NCBI RefSeq assembly: GCF_002024165.1
Contig: NZ_MWQN01000001.1
Location: forward strand, 2,769,365 to 2,833,364
Direction: 5' to 3'
Length of the DNA: 64,000 bases
DNA from: Embleya scabrispora
Lineage (GTDB): Bacteria > Actinomycetota > Actinomycetes > Streptomycetales > Streptomycetaceae
A model generated the notes under the pieces. That model saw only the letters and a list, made by a program, of their open reading frames with translations. It had not been told where the DNA came from and made no database searches. Within the stretch, counting starts at the first letter, position 1, and the number at the start of each line of letters is the position of its first letter. This document shows positions 17,056 to 26,189 of this stretch, in pieces. The translations under genes and the position numbers were made by a program.

Positions 17056-20000
17056 TCACGGCTTGCCCGGCGCCGCCGGACCGGCCGGGAGCAGGGTCAG
17101 CCGGTGTTTGGCCGCCTTGTCCACCGCCGCCGGCGTGAACGCCCACGGCAGCGTCCTGCCCCGGCGCCACAGATCGGTCTGATCGGTGTAGTTGTCGTGC
17201 CACACGTGCCCGGAGGCGCCGGTCAGATTGATCCACCGCGACGCGTCCAGGTCGGACATGTCCACCACCATCCGCATCGACGGCACGGTGGTCACCTCGT
17301 AGCCCTGCGCGGCGTTCCAACCGGTCGCGTTGACCAGCCCCTCGCCGCCGGACATCGCGTACGGCCCCCGGTTGAGCATCCACTTGACCACGCCCGGACC
17401 CTCGGTGCCCAGGGTCTGGTTGCGCAGCGTCAGCGTGTGCAGCCGACCCCACGACCAGGTGTCGATGTCCTTGCCGAGCCGGGCGGTGAGGTCCTTCTTC
17501 GCCTCGGTCATCGCCTTGTGCAGCAGTCCGTCGCGGGTGGTGATCGCGCCCGGGTTCTTGGAGATGTTCCACCACGGGCTCTCCGGGGTGGCCAGCAGTG
17601 TGCGTACGACCTCGTTCCACCGGTCGCCGCCGTCGGGCTGCGCGGTCGAGTCGTCGCGGTCACCGCACTGCACGTGCGTGTTGTCCGCGTTGCTCGCGCA
17701 GTCGTTGTCGGCCCGGACCGAGAACGGCATCTTGTCGCCGAACGCCAGCATCAGCACCTGACGCCACACCGCGTTGAAGTACGCCGCGGCCGTGGAGTCG
17801 GCGTCGTTGCGCTTGTCCCAGTCCTTGAGCAGGTCCTGCGCCTCGCGCACCCACGGATCGTCGATCCGCACCGCGAGCAGGGCCGGGACCAGGAACTGCG
17901 CGACCGGGTTGACGTCGTCGACCTGCATCTTCTGCATCATCGCCGGATCGATCTTGCCCGGTGCCTTGGTGATCATCTCCTCGATCCGCGCGCTGCGGGC
18001 GCCGTACCCCCAGTCGGAGGTCAGCAGATACGGGTACGCCGGCGAGGTCACCGCGTTGTTCGCGGTGACGATGTAGCCGTCCGGCGGGTCGTACACGTTC
18101 GGCAACGACTCGAACGGGATGGTGCCCAGCCAGTCGTACTTCGCGTCCCACCCGTACACCGGCCACCGGCCGTCACCGCTGCGCCGCAGCGGGATCCTGC
18201 CGGGCGCCTGGTAGCCGATGTGGCCCTCGACGTCGGCGTAGATCGCGTTCTGCGACGGCGAGTCGAAGTTCTTCAGCGCGGCGCGGAAGTCGTTCCAGTT
18301 CTGCGCCCGGTCCAGTTGGAAGAGCGCGTCCATCGAGGTGCCCGGGTCGAGCGCGGTCCAGCGCAGGGCGACCGCGTAGCCGTCCTCGCGCTGGGGGCTC
18401 AGGTCGGGGATCGGCGCGTCCTTGCCGACCTCCTTCAGGTCGCCGGACTCGTCGGACGCGTCGGTCAGGATCGGACCGTGCCGGGTGGTGCGCACGGTGA
18501 TCCGGCGATCGGCGCCGCCGGCGACCTTGATGGTCTCCTGGCGAACCTCCTTGAACGGCTCCCACTTGGAGTCGTAGAGCACGCCGTCGCCCTGGACCTT
18601 CTCCAGGTACAGGTCGGTCACGTCGGCGCCGAGGTTGGTGAAGCCCCAGGAGATCTTCTGGTTGTGGCCGATGATCACGCCGGGCATGCCGGAGAACGTG
18701 TAGCCGGAGACGTCGTACTGGCACTGCGGTCCGACCGCGCGGCAGTGCAGCCCCATCTGGTACCAGACCGACGGCAGCGACGGCGACAGGTGCGGGTCGT
18801 TGGCGAGCAGCGGCTTGCCGGTGGTGGTGCGGCTGCCGGACACCACCCACGAGTTGGAGCCGACGCCCGACGACTTCTCGCTGAACAGCGAGGGCAGCTT
18901 GGAGAGCGACTCGGAGAGATTGGCCAGCGCGGACTGCGCGTTCTTGGACGGCGCCGGCGGCGGCGCGTCCTGGGCGAAGCGCTCGGTCTTGCCGTCCTTG
19001 ACGATGTCGCCGTTGCGCACGATCGGCTTGTTCGTGTCGTACGGGTACGGCGGGTACAGCTCGTCGATCTGGTTGACCGTCAGCTTGTCGGACAGCAGCG
19101 CGCGGTCGATCTCGTCCTGCATGTTGGTCCGCAGGTCCCACGCCATCGCCTTGAGCCAGGCGACCGAGTCGACGGGAGTCCACGGCTCGGCCTTGTAGCC
19201 GTCGTGTACCAGACCGAGCAGCGCGTATTCGAACGACGCGTCGGCGCCCTTGTGGTCCTTCAGATACGCGTTGACTCCGTCGGCGTAGGCCTGGAGGAAC
19301 TTCTGCGACTCCGGGGCGAGCGCCGCGTACTCCTGCTCGGCCACCTTGCGCCAGCCGAGCGTGCGCAGGAACTTGTCGTTGTCCACCTGCCCGGAACCGA
19401 ACATCTCGGACAACCGGCCGGCGGTCATGTGCCGGCGTACGTCCATCTCCCAGAACCGGTCCTGGGCGTGTACGTAGCCCTGCCCCCGGAACAGGTCCTC
19501 GGAGGTGTCCGCGTACACCTGCGGGATGCCCTCGGCGTCGCGGACCACGTCCACCTTGCCGGTCAGCCCCGCGATCCGCACGGTGCCGGTGGTCTGCGGG
19601 AACGAGTCGCGGGACAACTGCCAGCCCCACCAGCCGAGTCCGCCGGCCGCGATGGCGAGCACCACGACGAAGACGATGGCGGTCAGCCGGAACCGGCGCC
19701 AGGCCTTGGACGGCCCCTTGGGCGTGTTCGATCGTTCCTTGACCTTGCCGGTGCCACCGGCGGCGGGCTCGGCGGCCTCGGGCGCGGACTCGGCGCTGGA
19801 GCCGGTGGCGGCGGAGGGCGCGGGCGCGGGTGCGGGTGCCGGGATCGGTGCCGGTACGGGCACCGGGGCGGGAGCGGGAGTGGCCGGCTGCGGCTCGGCG
19901 GCGCGCGGCGCGGGCGGTACGGGCGCCGCGGCGGGCGGCGGGACCGACCCTCCGGCCGGCTCCGCGTAGGGCTCCAGGGGCGGGTAGGGCTCCCCGGGGG

Positions 20001-20343
20001 CGGGCGACCGCGGTGGGGCGTACGGCTCTTGCCCGGCGTGGGGCTCCCGCGCCGGATACGGGTCCTGCCGCGGCGCGTACGGCTCCTGCGGGGCGTAGGG
20101 CTGGACGTGGGGCTCCTGCTCCGGCTCTTGCGGGGCGTACGGCTCGGGTTCGTCGTACGGCTCGGGCGCGGCCCGGCGCTCACGCTCCGCGCGTTCTTCC
20201 GCGCGCCGCTGGGCCGCGACCGGATCCGCCGCGGCCCACTGCGATGTGGGCCACTCGCCCGTGGGCCAGTCGTCCCACCCGGAGGATGAGGCGTCCTGGC
20301 CACCGGGGGGCTGCTCCGGGTCGGGCGTCTTCGAGGGAGGCAT
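17056..20343 (-). CDS. membrane-anchored penicillin acylase family Ntn-hydrolase
   Basis: 1095 residues from ATG 20341-20343 (AAGGA five bases upstream; a TTG immediately before is in frame). About residues 1-215 are a cytoplasmic Pro/Glu/Tyr/Ala-rich region with repeats such as EPYAPQEP. One membrane helix follows (about 218-240), then the S45 peptidase fold: alpha part from TVRIAGLTGKVDVVRDAEGIPQVYA to about residue 490, and the beta part beginning at Ser-496 in VGSNSWVVSGSRT, the expected autocleavage nucleophile. S45 enzymes hydrolyse amide bonds of penicillins, cephalosporins or acyl-homoserine lactones; as it lies outside the membrane, it may modify peptides, antibiotics or signals. The substrate is not predictable. 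Confidence 0.88.
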   Translation of the reverse strand: MPPSKTPDPEQPPGGQDASSSGWDDWPTGEWPTSQWAAADPVAAQRRAEERAERERRAAPEPYDEPEPYAPQEPEQEPHVQPYAPQEPYAPRQDPYPAREPHAGQEPYAPPRSPAPGEPYPPLEPYAEPAGGSVPPPAAAPVPPAPRAAEPQPATPAPAPVPVPAPIPAPAPAPAPSAATGSSAESAPEAAEPAAGGTGKVKERSNTPKGPSKAWRRFRLTAIVFVVVLAIAAGGLGWWGWQLSRDSFPQTTGTVRIAGLTGKVDVVRDAEGIPQVYADTSEDLFRGQGYVHAQDRFWEMDVRRHMTAGRLSEMFGSGQVDNDKFLRTLGWRKVAEQEYAALAPESQKFLQAYADGVNAYLKDHKGADASFEYALLGLVHDGYKAEPWTPVDSVAWLKAMAWDLRTNMQDEIDRALLSDKLTVNQIDELYPPYPYDTNKPIVRNGDIVKDGKTERFAQDAPPPAPSKNAQSALANLSESLSKLPSLFSEKSSGVGSNSWVVSGSRTTTGKPLLANDPHLSPSLPSVWYQMGLHCRAVGPQCQYDVSGYTFSGMPGVIIGHNQKISWGFTNLGADVTDLYLEKVQGDGVLYDSKWEPFKEVRQETIKVAGGADRRITVRTTRHGPILTDASDESGDLKEVGKDAPIPDLSPQREDGYAVALRWTALDPGTSMDALFQLDRAQNWNDFRAALKNFDSPSQNAIYADVEGHIGYQAPGRIPLRRSGDGRWPVYGWDAKYDWLGTIPFESLPNVYDPPDGYIVTANNAVTSPAYPYLLTSDWGYGARSARIEEMITKAPGKIDPAMMQKMQVDDVNPVAQFLVPALLAVRIDDPWVREAQDLLKDWDKRNDADSTAAAYFNAVWRQVLMLAFGDKMPFSVRADNDCASNADNTHVQCGDRDDSTAQPDGGDRWNEVVRTLLATPESPWWNISKNPGAITTRDGLLHKAMTEAKKDLTARLGKDIDTWSWGRLHTLTLRNQTLGTEGPGVVKWMLNRGPYAMSGGEGLVNATGWNAAQGYEVTTVPSMRMVVDMSDLDASRWINLTGASGHVWHDNYTDQTDLWRRGRTLPWAFTPAAVDKAAKHRLTLLPAGPAAPGKP

Positions 20344-20648
20344 CAAGGTCCTTATGCGGTCGGTGCGGCAAGGGACACCTTAAAAGCCGAGTGTCGTCGA
20401 CAGCACAGCCACGGGTACGAGACGGGACCCCTGTGGGGTATGGATCCTTCGCTTTGGTAAAATATTCGTCAGGCGTAGGTAATTGATCGCCGGTTCGCCG
20501 GCGCGGCAGGGCCCCCCGTCCCAAGGCCCGCTGATTCTCTGCGCATTCGCGACGCCGGCTTCGCCCGTCGTCGTCTGCCTTCATGTTCAAGCACTCCGTG
20601 CGGCCGCCTGGGGGGTGGCCGGACCGACGACCGCCGGAGGTGACGCAC
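20344..20648. other. divergent promoter region
   Basis: 305 bp between the acylase (minus) and the antiporter (plus). An A+T-rich stretch near 20454-20490 (TTGGTAAAATATTCG) contrasts with the surroundings and is the likely promoter core. A UUCG-loop hairpin (CGCCGG-TTCG-CCGGCG, 20488-20503) lies in the antiporter leader. I searched for a ydaO-type (c-di-AMP) leader by eye and found no convincing match. Confidence 0.4.
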
Positions 20649-22142
20649 GTGTCCGTGCCCGAGCTCAACCAGGTCCTGCTCCTGGGTGCCATCGTCATGC
20701 TGTCCGCCGTCATAGCGGTCCGCCTGGCGACCCGCACCGGGCTGCCGAGCCTGCTGCTGTACCTCGGACTCGGGATGGTGATCGGGGCCGACGGCCTCGG
20801 CATAGGTTTCGACAACGCCGAACTGACCCAGACGCTCGGCTACGCCGCGCTGATAGTGATCCTCGCGGAGGGCGGGATCGCCACCAGTTGGAAGGAGATC
20901 AAGCCGTCGGTGCCGGCGGCGGCGGTGTTGTCCACCGTCGGGGTCGGGGTGAGCGTCGCGGTCACCGCGTTGGCCACGAAGATCGTGCTGGACGTGGACT
21001 GGTCGACCGCGATCCTGATGGGCGCGATCGTGTCCTCCACGGACGCCGCCGCGGTCTTCTCGGTGTTGCGCAAGTTGCCGCTGCCGCACCGGCTGACCGG
21101 GTTGCTGGAGGCCGAATCCGGGTTCAACGACGCGCCGGTGGTGATCCTGGTGGTCACGTTCGCCCACACGGGCCACATCGAACCGTGGTACATGATCCTC
21201 GCCGAGATCGCCCTGGAGCTGACGATAGGCGCGGCGGTGGGCCTCGCGGTCGGCCGGCTCGGCGCGTTCGGCCTGCGCCACGTCGCGCTGCCGGCCTCCG
21301 GCCTGTATCCGATCGCGGTGATGGCGCTGTGCGTGCTGGCCTACTCCGGCGGCGCGTTGGCGCACGGCAGCGGCTTCCTGGCCGTCTACCTGACCGCGCT
21401 GGTCCTGGGCAACTCGCAACTCCCGCACGGCCCGGCCACGCGGGGTTTCGCCGAGGGGCTCGGCTGGATCGCCCAGATCGGACTGTTCGTCCTGCTCGGA
21501 CTGCTGGTCACCCCGCACGAGTTGGGCAGCGCGGTGGTCCCGGCGCTGGTGATCGGCACCATCCTGCTGCTGGTCGCCCGGCCGCTGTCGGTGATCGTGA
21601 CCACGTCGCCGTTCCGCATACCGTGGCGCGAGCAGTTGATCCTGTCCTGGGCGGGACTGCGCGGTGCGGTGCCCATCGTGCTCGCGACCATCCCGATCGT
21701 GAAGGACATCCCCGACGCCCAGCGGCTGTTCAACATCACCTTCGTGCTGGTCGTCGTGTTCACCCTGGTCCAGGGGCCCACGCTGCCGTGGATAGCGCGC
21801 AAGGCCGGTTTCGCGGGTGCCGACGAGCCGACCGACCTCGGCGTGGAGTCCGCGCCGCTGGAGAAGCTGCACGGCCACCTGCTGTCGGTGAACGTGCCGA
21901 CGGGTTCGCGGATGCACGGCGTGGAGGTCGGCGAGCTGCGCCTGCCGCGTGGGGCCGCGGTCACCCTGATCGTGCGCGAGGACGGGAGCTTCGTACCCGA
22001 GCCGACCACCGTGCTGCGGCGCGGCGACGACCTGCTCGTGGTGACCACCGACACGGTGCGCGACGAGACGGAGGACCGACTGCGCGCGGTCAGCCGGGGC
22101 GGCAAGCTCGCGAGTTGGTTCGGGGTCAAGGGCAACACCTGA
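20649..22142 (+). CDS. potassium/proton (cation/proton) antiporter, CPA1 NhaP2/CvrA type
   Basis: 497 residues from GTG 20649, preceded by GGAGG at eight bases; an ATG at 20583 lacks a ribosome site. About twelve membrane helices make up a Na+/H+-exchanger domain (LLLYLGLGMVIGADGLG, SSTDAAAVFSVLR, the AESGFNDAPVVI ion site, LSWAGLRGAVPIVLA). The last 90 residues form a TrkA-C/RCK_C domain (GSRMHGVEVGELRLPRGAAVTLIVREDG), which binds nucleotide or c-di-AMP ligands and gates potassium export. A role in K+ homeostasis under pH or osmotic stress is the family expectation. Confidence 0.92.
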   Translation: MSVPELNQVLLLGAIVMLSAVIAVRLATRTGLPSLLLYLGLGMVIGADGLGIGFDNAELTQTLGYAALIVILAEGGIATSWKEIKPSVPAAAVLSTVGVGVSVAVTALATKIVLDVDWSTAILMGAIVSSTDAAAVFSVLRKLPLPHRLTGLLEAESGFNDAPVVILVVTFAHTGHIEPWYMILAEIALELTIGAAVGLAVGRLGAFGLRHVALPASGLYPIAVMALCVLAYSGGALAHGSGFLAVYLTALVLGNSQLPHGPATRGFAEGLGWIAQIGLFVLLGLLVTPHELGSAVVPALVIGTILLLVARPLSVIVTTSPFRIPWREQLILSWAGLRGAVPIVLATIPIVKDIPDAQRLFNITFVLVVVFTLVQGPTLPWIARKAGFAGADEPTDLGVESAPLEKLHGHLLSVNVPTGSRMHGVEVGELRLPRGAAVTLIVREDGSFVPEPTTVLRRGDDLLVVTTDTVRDETEDRLRAVSRGGKLASWFGVKGNT

Positions 22143-22469
22143 TGAGGCACGCGCCTCGCCGTCGGTCCGGGCCGGATACGCCTGGGATACAATCGTATGG
22201 TTGATCGCCGGCGGGGCGCCCCAGGGTGTTCCGATCGCCGATCCCACTGCACACACAACACCGACTCTGCCTGACGCAGGGCTGGCGTCGTGACCGCACG
22301 GCGGCCGAGGCACACGCTTCGGTATCTACCCCGGTGGACGCTTTCGAGGACAGCTCTCGGCACACCGGGGTTCCCCCTGTGCGTCACCAGGTGGCAGGAA
22401 GCGACAACCCGCGATGCCCACGATGCCCACGCATCGGACCGCCGCACGCGCCCGCCGGGGGCGGTGCGC
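22143..22469 (+). promoter_or_regulatory. promoter-like -10 and long leader upstream of the MFS gene
   Basis: 327 bp without a confirmed gene. TACAAT at 22188-22193 is a good vegetative -10 but I see no good -35. If used, the transcript has a leader of about 270 bases before ATG 22470. ATG 22197 opens a 25-codon frame (MVDRRRGAPGC...) that begins at the expected transcription start and is therefore doubtful. A G/C-rich hairpin region (GCCGGCGGGGCGCCCC) follows the -10. Confidence 0.4.
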
Positions 22470-23741
22470 ATGATCTCCACGTACTCCACGCTGCTGCGGA
22501 CCCCGTCCGCCTGGCGATTCCTGGCTCCCGCGCTGATCGCGCGGCTGCCCTACGCGATGCTCGGCCTGGGCATCGTGCTGCTGGTCAAACACACCACCGG
22601 CTCGTACGGCACGGCCGGCGCGGTCTCCGCCGCGGCCGCCGTGGCGCTGGCCTTCGTCGGCCCGCAGACGGGTCGGCTCGCCGACCGCTTCGGCCAGGCC
22701 GCGGTGGTCGTGCCCGGCGCGCTGCTGCACGGCGCGGCGGTGTCCGGGCTGATCGTGGCCGCGCTCGCCGAGGCGCCGCTGTGGCTGCTGTTCACGACCG
22801 CGGTGCTCTCCGGCGCGACGGTGCCGCAGATCGGCTCGATGGTGCGGGCCCGCTGGGCGGCGCACCTGGAGCGGTCGCCGCTGCTGCCGACCGCGTTCGC
22901 GTTCGAGTCGGTGACCGACGAGTTCACCTTCGTGGTCGGCCCGGTGGTGGCCACGTTCCTGGCCACCGGTGTACACCCGGCGGCCGGCTTGGTGGTCGAG
23001 GCCGCGCTGACCGTGGTCGGGTCGTTGTTGTTCGCGACACAACGCGGCACCGCGCCCCGGCGGGTGGTGCGCGCGGCCGGTGACACGCCGCATACGTCCG
23101 CGCTGCGGATCGGCGGGGTACGCCTGCTCGTGGTCGCGTTCATCTGCATCGGCGGGGTCTTCGGCACCGTGCAGGTCTCGGTCACCGCGTTCGCCGAGGA
23201 GGCCGGCCGGCCCGGGCTGGCGGGCGCGCTGTACGCGGTCTTCGCGGGCGGCAGCCTGATTGCCGGGGCCGTCTACGGCGCGATCGCCTGGCGGCGGGCC
23301 GCGCACCGCCGGATGGTGGCGATGTTCGCGCTGCTCGCGCTCGGCACCGCGCCGCTGTGGGCCATCCCGTCGGTGGGAATCATGGTGCCCGTCGCGTTGC
23401 TGTGCGGACTGGCGATCGCACCCACCCTGATCACCGGCTTCACCCTCGTCGACACGCTGGTCCCGGCCGCGGCCAAGACCGAGGCGTTCACCTGGTTGAC
23501 CGGAGCGATCGGGCTCGGCCTCGCGCTCGGCTCGACGTTCTCCGGGATGCTCACCGACGCGCGCGGCTCCGGCGCCGGGTTCGCACTCACTCTGGCATCG
23601 GCCGGCATCGGCTTTCTGGTGGTGCTGGCCGGGCAACGGCTGCTGAAGCCGAACACGGATGTGACACCCATTGCACCGACGACCACCACCGTGGTGGACG
23701 GAACTCCGGTGGATGCTGCACCATTGGCACTCGACAGGTGA
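22470..23741 (+). CDS. MFS transporter
   Basis: 423 residues from ATG 22470 (GTG 22464 is two codons earlier). Twelve predicted membrane helices in two halves; LVKHTTGSYGTAGAVSAAAAVALAFVGPQTGRLADRFGQ contains the cytoplasmic loop 2-3 signature (GRLADRFGQ). It belongs to small drug/metabolite MFS pumps of actinobacteria; the substrate is unknown. The open frame extends 60 codons upstream but is basic, without hydrophobic or conserved features. The FmdB-like gene starts 46 bp later. Confidence 0.88.
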   Translation: MISTYSTLLRTPSAWRFLAPALIARLPYAMLGLGIVLLVKHTTGSYGTAGAVSAAAAVALAFVGPQTGRLADRFGQAAVVVPGALLHGAAVSGLIVAALAEAPLWLLFTTAVLSGATVPQIGSMVRARWAAHLERSPLLPTAFAFESVTDEFTFVVGPVVATFLATGVHPAAGLVVEAALTVVGSLLFATQRGTAPRRVVRAAGDTPHTSALRIGGVRLLVVAFICIGGVFGTVQVSVTAFAEEAGRPGLAGALYAVFAGGSLIAGAVYGAIAWRRAAHRRMVAMFALLALGTAPLWAIPSVGIMVPVALLCGLAIAPTLITGFTLVDTLVPAAAKTEAFTWLTGAIGLGLALGSTFSGMLTDARGSGAGFALTLASAGIGFLVVLAGQRLLKPNTDVTPIAPTTTTVVDGTPVDAAPLALDR

Positions 23742-23787
23742 GAGTGCCAGTACCCAGCTGACCTGTCTGTCGAAGGAGGACCAGACC

Positions 23788-24138
23788 GTGCCGACGTACC
23801 AGTACCAGTGCACCGCCTGTGGCGAGGGCCTCGAGGCCGTCCAGAAGTTCACGGACGACGCGCTGACCGTGTGCCCCGCCTGCCAGGGCAGGCTGCGCAA
23901 GGTCTTCTCGGCGGTGGGCGTGGTGTTCAAGGGCTCCGGCTTCTACCGGACCGACAGCCGCGGCTCGAGCACGTCGTCGACGCCGGCGACGGCCGGGGCG
24001 TCCTCGACGGGTTCGACGGGTTCGTCCTCCTCCTCGTCCTCGGAGGGCTCGTCGTCGTCTTCGTCGTCGACGTCCTCGGCGTCGTCGTCCTCGTCGTCCT
24101 CGTCCGGCTCGTCCGGTACGACGTCGACGGCGGCCTGA
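23788..24138 (+). CDS. FmdB-family zinc-ribbon protein with poly-Ser tail
   Basis: 116 residues from GTG 23788 with GGAGGA seven bases upstream. Residues 1-60 are the FmdB/CxxC-CxxC zinc ribbon (MPTYQYQCTACG, CPACQGRLRKVFS, GVVFKGSGFYRTD), a family found beside genes for formamidase, porins and cell-wall functions and thought to be regulatory. From residue 62 the protein is almost entirely Ser/Thr/Gly, with runs of up to eight serines encoded by TCG/TCC repeats. mtnP begins four bases after the stop, so the two are coupled. Confidence 0.9.
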   Translation: MPTYQYQCTACGEGLEAVQKFTDDALTVCPACQGRLRKVFSAVGVVFKGSGFYRTDSRGSSTSSTPATAGASSTGSTGSSSSSSSEGSSSSSSSTSSASSSSSSSSGSSGTTSTAA

Positions 24139-24141
24139 GCG

Positions 24142-24981
24142 ATGACGACCGGCGTGTTGCCGGCGGGGGTGGCCCCGGCCGAGATCGGTGTGATCGGCGG
24201 TTCCGGGTTCTACGCGTTCCTCGACGACGTGGTCGAGGTGCGGGTGGACACGCCGTACGGCGCGCCCAGCGACGCGCTGTTCCTGGGCGAGGTGGCCGGC
24301 CGTCGGGTGGCGTTCCTGCCCCGGCACGGCCGCGACCACTCGATCCCGCCGCACCGGATCAACTACCGCGCCAACCTGTGGGCGCTGCGGGCCGTCGGGG
24401 TCACGCAGGTGCTCGCGCCGTGCGCGACGGGCGGTCTGCGGGCCGAACTGGGCCCGGGCACGCTGGTGGTCCCGGATCAGCTGATCGACCGCACCTCCGG
24501 CCGCACCCAGACGTTCTTCGACGGGCTGCCGCTCGCCGACGGCAGCGTGCCGCCGGTGGTGCACACCACGTTCGCCGACCCGTACTGCGCCGACGGGCGC
24601 GCGGTGGCCATCGCGGGCGCCCGCGCCTCGGGGTGGGAGCCGGTGGACGGCGGCACCCTCGTGGTGATCGAGGGTCCGCGCTTCTCCACCCGGGCCGAAT
24701 CCAAGTGGTACTCGGCCCAGGGCTGGTCGATCGTCGGGATGACCGGGCACCCCGAGGCGGTGCTCGCGCGCGAACTGGGGCTCTGCTGCACGGCCATCGC
24801 GCTGGTCACCGACCTCGACGCGGGCGTCGAGGCGGGCGAGGGGGTCACCCACGCCGAGGTGATGGAGGTCTTCGCGGCCAACGTCGGCCGGCTGCGCACG
24901 CTGCTGTTCGACGTGGTGGCGGCGTTGCCGAAGACGCGTACGTGCTCGTGTGGCACGGCGGAGGTCGAGCGGCCGGCATAG
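24142..24981 (+). CDS. mtnP: S-methyl-5'-thioadenosine phosphorylase
   Basis: 279 residues. IGVIGGSGFYAF, the phosphate site RHGRDHSIPPHRINYRAN, EGPRFSTRAE and VGMTGHPEAVLARELGLCC are MTA phosphorylase motifs of the PNP family. It cleaves 5'-methylthioadenosine (a by-product of polyamine synthesis and other SAM-dependent reactions) into adenine and 5-methylthioribose-1-phosphate for methionine salvage. No other salvage gene is in the window. Confidence 0.93.
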   Translation: MTTGVLPAGVAPAEIGVIGGSGFYAFLDDVVEVRVDTPYGAPSDALFLGEVAGRRVAFLPRHGRDHSIPPHRINYRANLWALRAVGVTQVLAPCATGGLRAELGPGTLVVPDQLIDRTSGRTQTFFDGLPLADGSVPPVVHTTFADPYCADGRAVAIAGARASGWEPVDGGTLVVIEGPRFSTRAESKWYSAQGWSIVGMTGHPEAVLARELGLCCTAIALVTDLDAGVEAGEGVTHAEVMEVFAANVGRLRTLLFDVVAALPKTRTCSCGTAEVERPA

Positions 24982-25040
24982 GCGGGTCGCCTGCCGGTGA
25001 GTGGTGTGTGGTCGGCGGGTCCGGCCGTGTGTGATGTGTG

Positions 25041-25074
25041 CGAAGGCCGTCTCCCGGTTGGGGGGCGGCCTTCG
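25041..25074 (+). terminator. terminator downstream of mtnP
   Basis: CGAAGGCCG (25041-25049) pairs with CGGCCTTCG (25066-25074), with an inner CTCCC/GGGGG extension. It lies 60 bp after the mtnP stop. The rest of the 336-bp gap up to 25317 is GC-rich and without recognised elements beyond the SD of the next gene. Confidence 0.75.
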
Positions 25075-25317
25075 TGGTGTCCGGCTCTCGTGGTGCTCGG
25101 GGGCGGGTCGCCCGGTGGGGGGAGCCGTGTCGCTCACGTGGGTGAATTCGTCGTCCACAGGGCGGCGGTCGTCCACAGGCGTCCGGGCGGTTCGGCGTGG
25201 GCGGTTCGGCGGGCGGCACGGTGGGGGTGCGGCTCGGCCCTCGTTTTCCCGCCCCGGTTCCGACGGGGGTCGGGCCGCATCGTCCCTGCCGTGTGCGCCG
25301 CCCGCGTTGGAGGTGTG

Positions 25318-26025
25318 ATGTCCGCTTCGGGATCGCTCGGATCTCCGTCCGGTCCGTCGTTCGGCCGGGCCGGCGGGCCGGCCCTTCGCGGGTCGCCGGG
25401 GGTGTCCGCCCGGCCGCCGTGGCGCCGCGTGGTGGCCCGGCATCGGCGCGGGTTGGCCGCGTTGTCCGCAGCCGTCGCCGCGCTCGCGGTGATCGTGGCG
25501 GTCCGGCCCGCGTCCGTGCCCACCACGCCGATCCTGGTGGCCGCGCGGGACCTGCCCGCGGGCAGCACGCCCGGGCCCGCCGACCTTGCCCTGGTGCGGA
25601 TGCCGACGGCGTTGCGCCCCGAGGGGGTCCTGCGCGCGGTCCGGCAGGCCGAGGGGGGTGCGTTGACCGGTCCGCTGCGGCGCGGCGAGCCGGTGACCGA
25701 CGTGCGGTTGACCCGCCCCGGCGGCCCGACCGATACGGGCACGGTCGCGCTGCCCGCGCGCTTCGCCGACGCCGACGCGGTGGCCGTACTGCGTCCCGGC
25801 GACCGGATCGACGTCCTGGCCGCGCCGCCGCCCGAACACCCGGGCCCCGCGCGGCCGATCGCCGCCGGCGCCGTGGTGGTGGCCAAGCCGCCCCCGAGCG
25901 ATTCCGGATTCGGGGCCTCCGGGTCCGGAGCGCTCGTTATCCTCGAGGTTTCCCGCGCCGTGGCGAGCGAACTCGCGGGCGCGGCAACCGGCCCGGGGCT
26001 CACTTACACCATCCGCAGGTCCTGA
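25318..26025 (+). CDS. SAF-domain protein, CpaB/RcpC-like
   Basis: 235 residues from ATG 25318 (GGAGG five bases upstream; longer frames are rejected). A disordered basic N-terminus precedes one membrane helix (about residues 45-65, LAALSAAVAALAVIVAV), then a SAF domain starting ILVAARDLPAGSTPGPADLALVRMP. SAF domains occur in CpaB, which organises the outer part of Flp/tad pili, and in FlgA; no tad genes are visible here, so a pilus role is only suggested. The last third (PPSDSGFGASGSGALVILEV) is the usual CpaB C-terminal strand region. Confidence 0.85.
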   Translation: MSASGSLGSPSGPSFGRAGGPALRGSPGVSARPPWRRVVARHRRGLAALSAAVAALAVIVAVRPASVPTTPILVAARDLPAGSTPGPADLALVRMPTALRPEGVLRAVRQAEGGALTGPLRRGEPVTDVRLTRPGGPTDTGTVALPARFADADAVAVLRPGDRIDVLAAPPPEHPGPARPIAAGAVVVAKPPPSDSGFGASGSGALVILEVSRAVASELAGAATGPGLTYTIRRS

Positions 26026-26189
26026 GCGGCGTTGTTGCGACGGATCGCGAATGACACCAGACTCGTGCGAGTTGTCCGGCTTCATGGGCTATTCCGCAAT
26101 TACTACGATTATTACCGCTGTTGGTGGTGATCGTTGATCGGATCGCCCGGTCGAGGCCTCGACCGATCAAGATCGATGGGAATCAACCA

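Noticed and set aside
17104-20289. A 1061-codon plus-strand frame
   Set aside because: Antisense to the penicillin acylase gene, low complexity, no ribosome site.
20344-20648. c-di-AMP (ydaO) riboswitch before the antiporter
   Set aside because: No match to the conserved core by eye; only a small UUCG hairpin.
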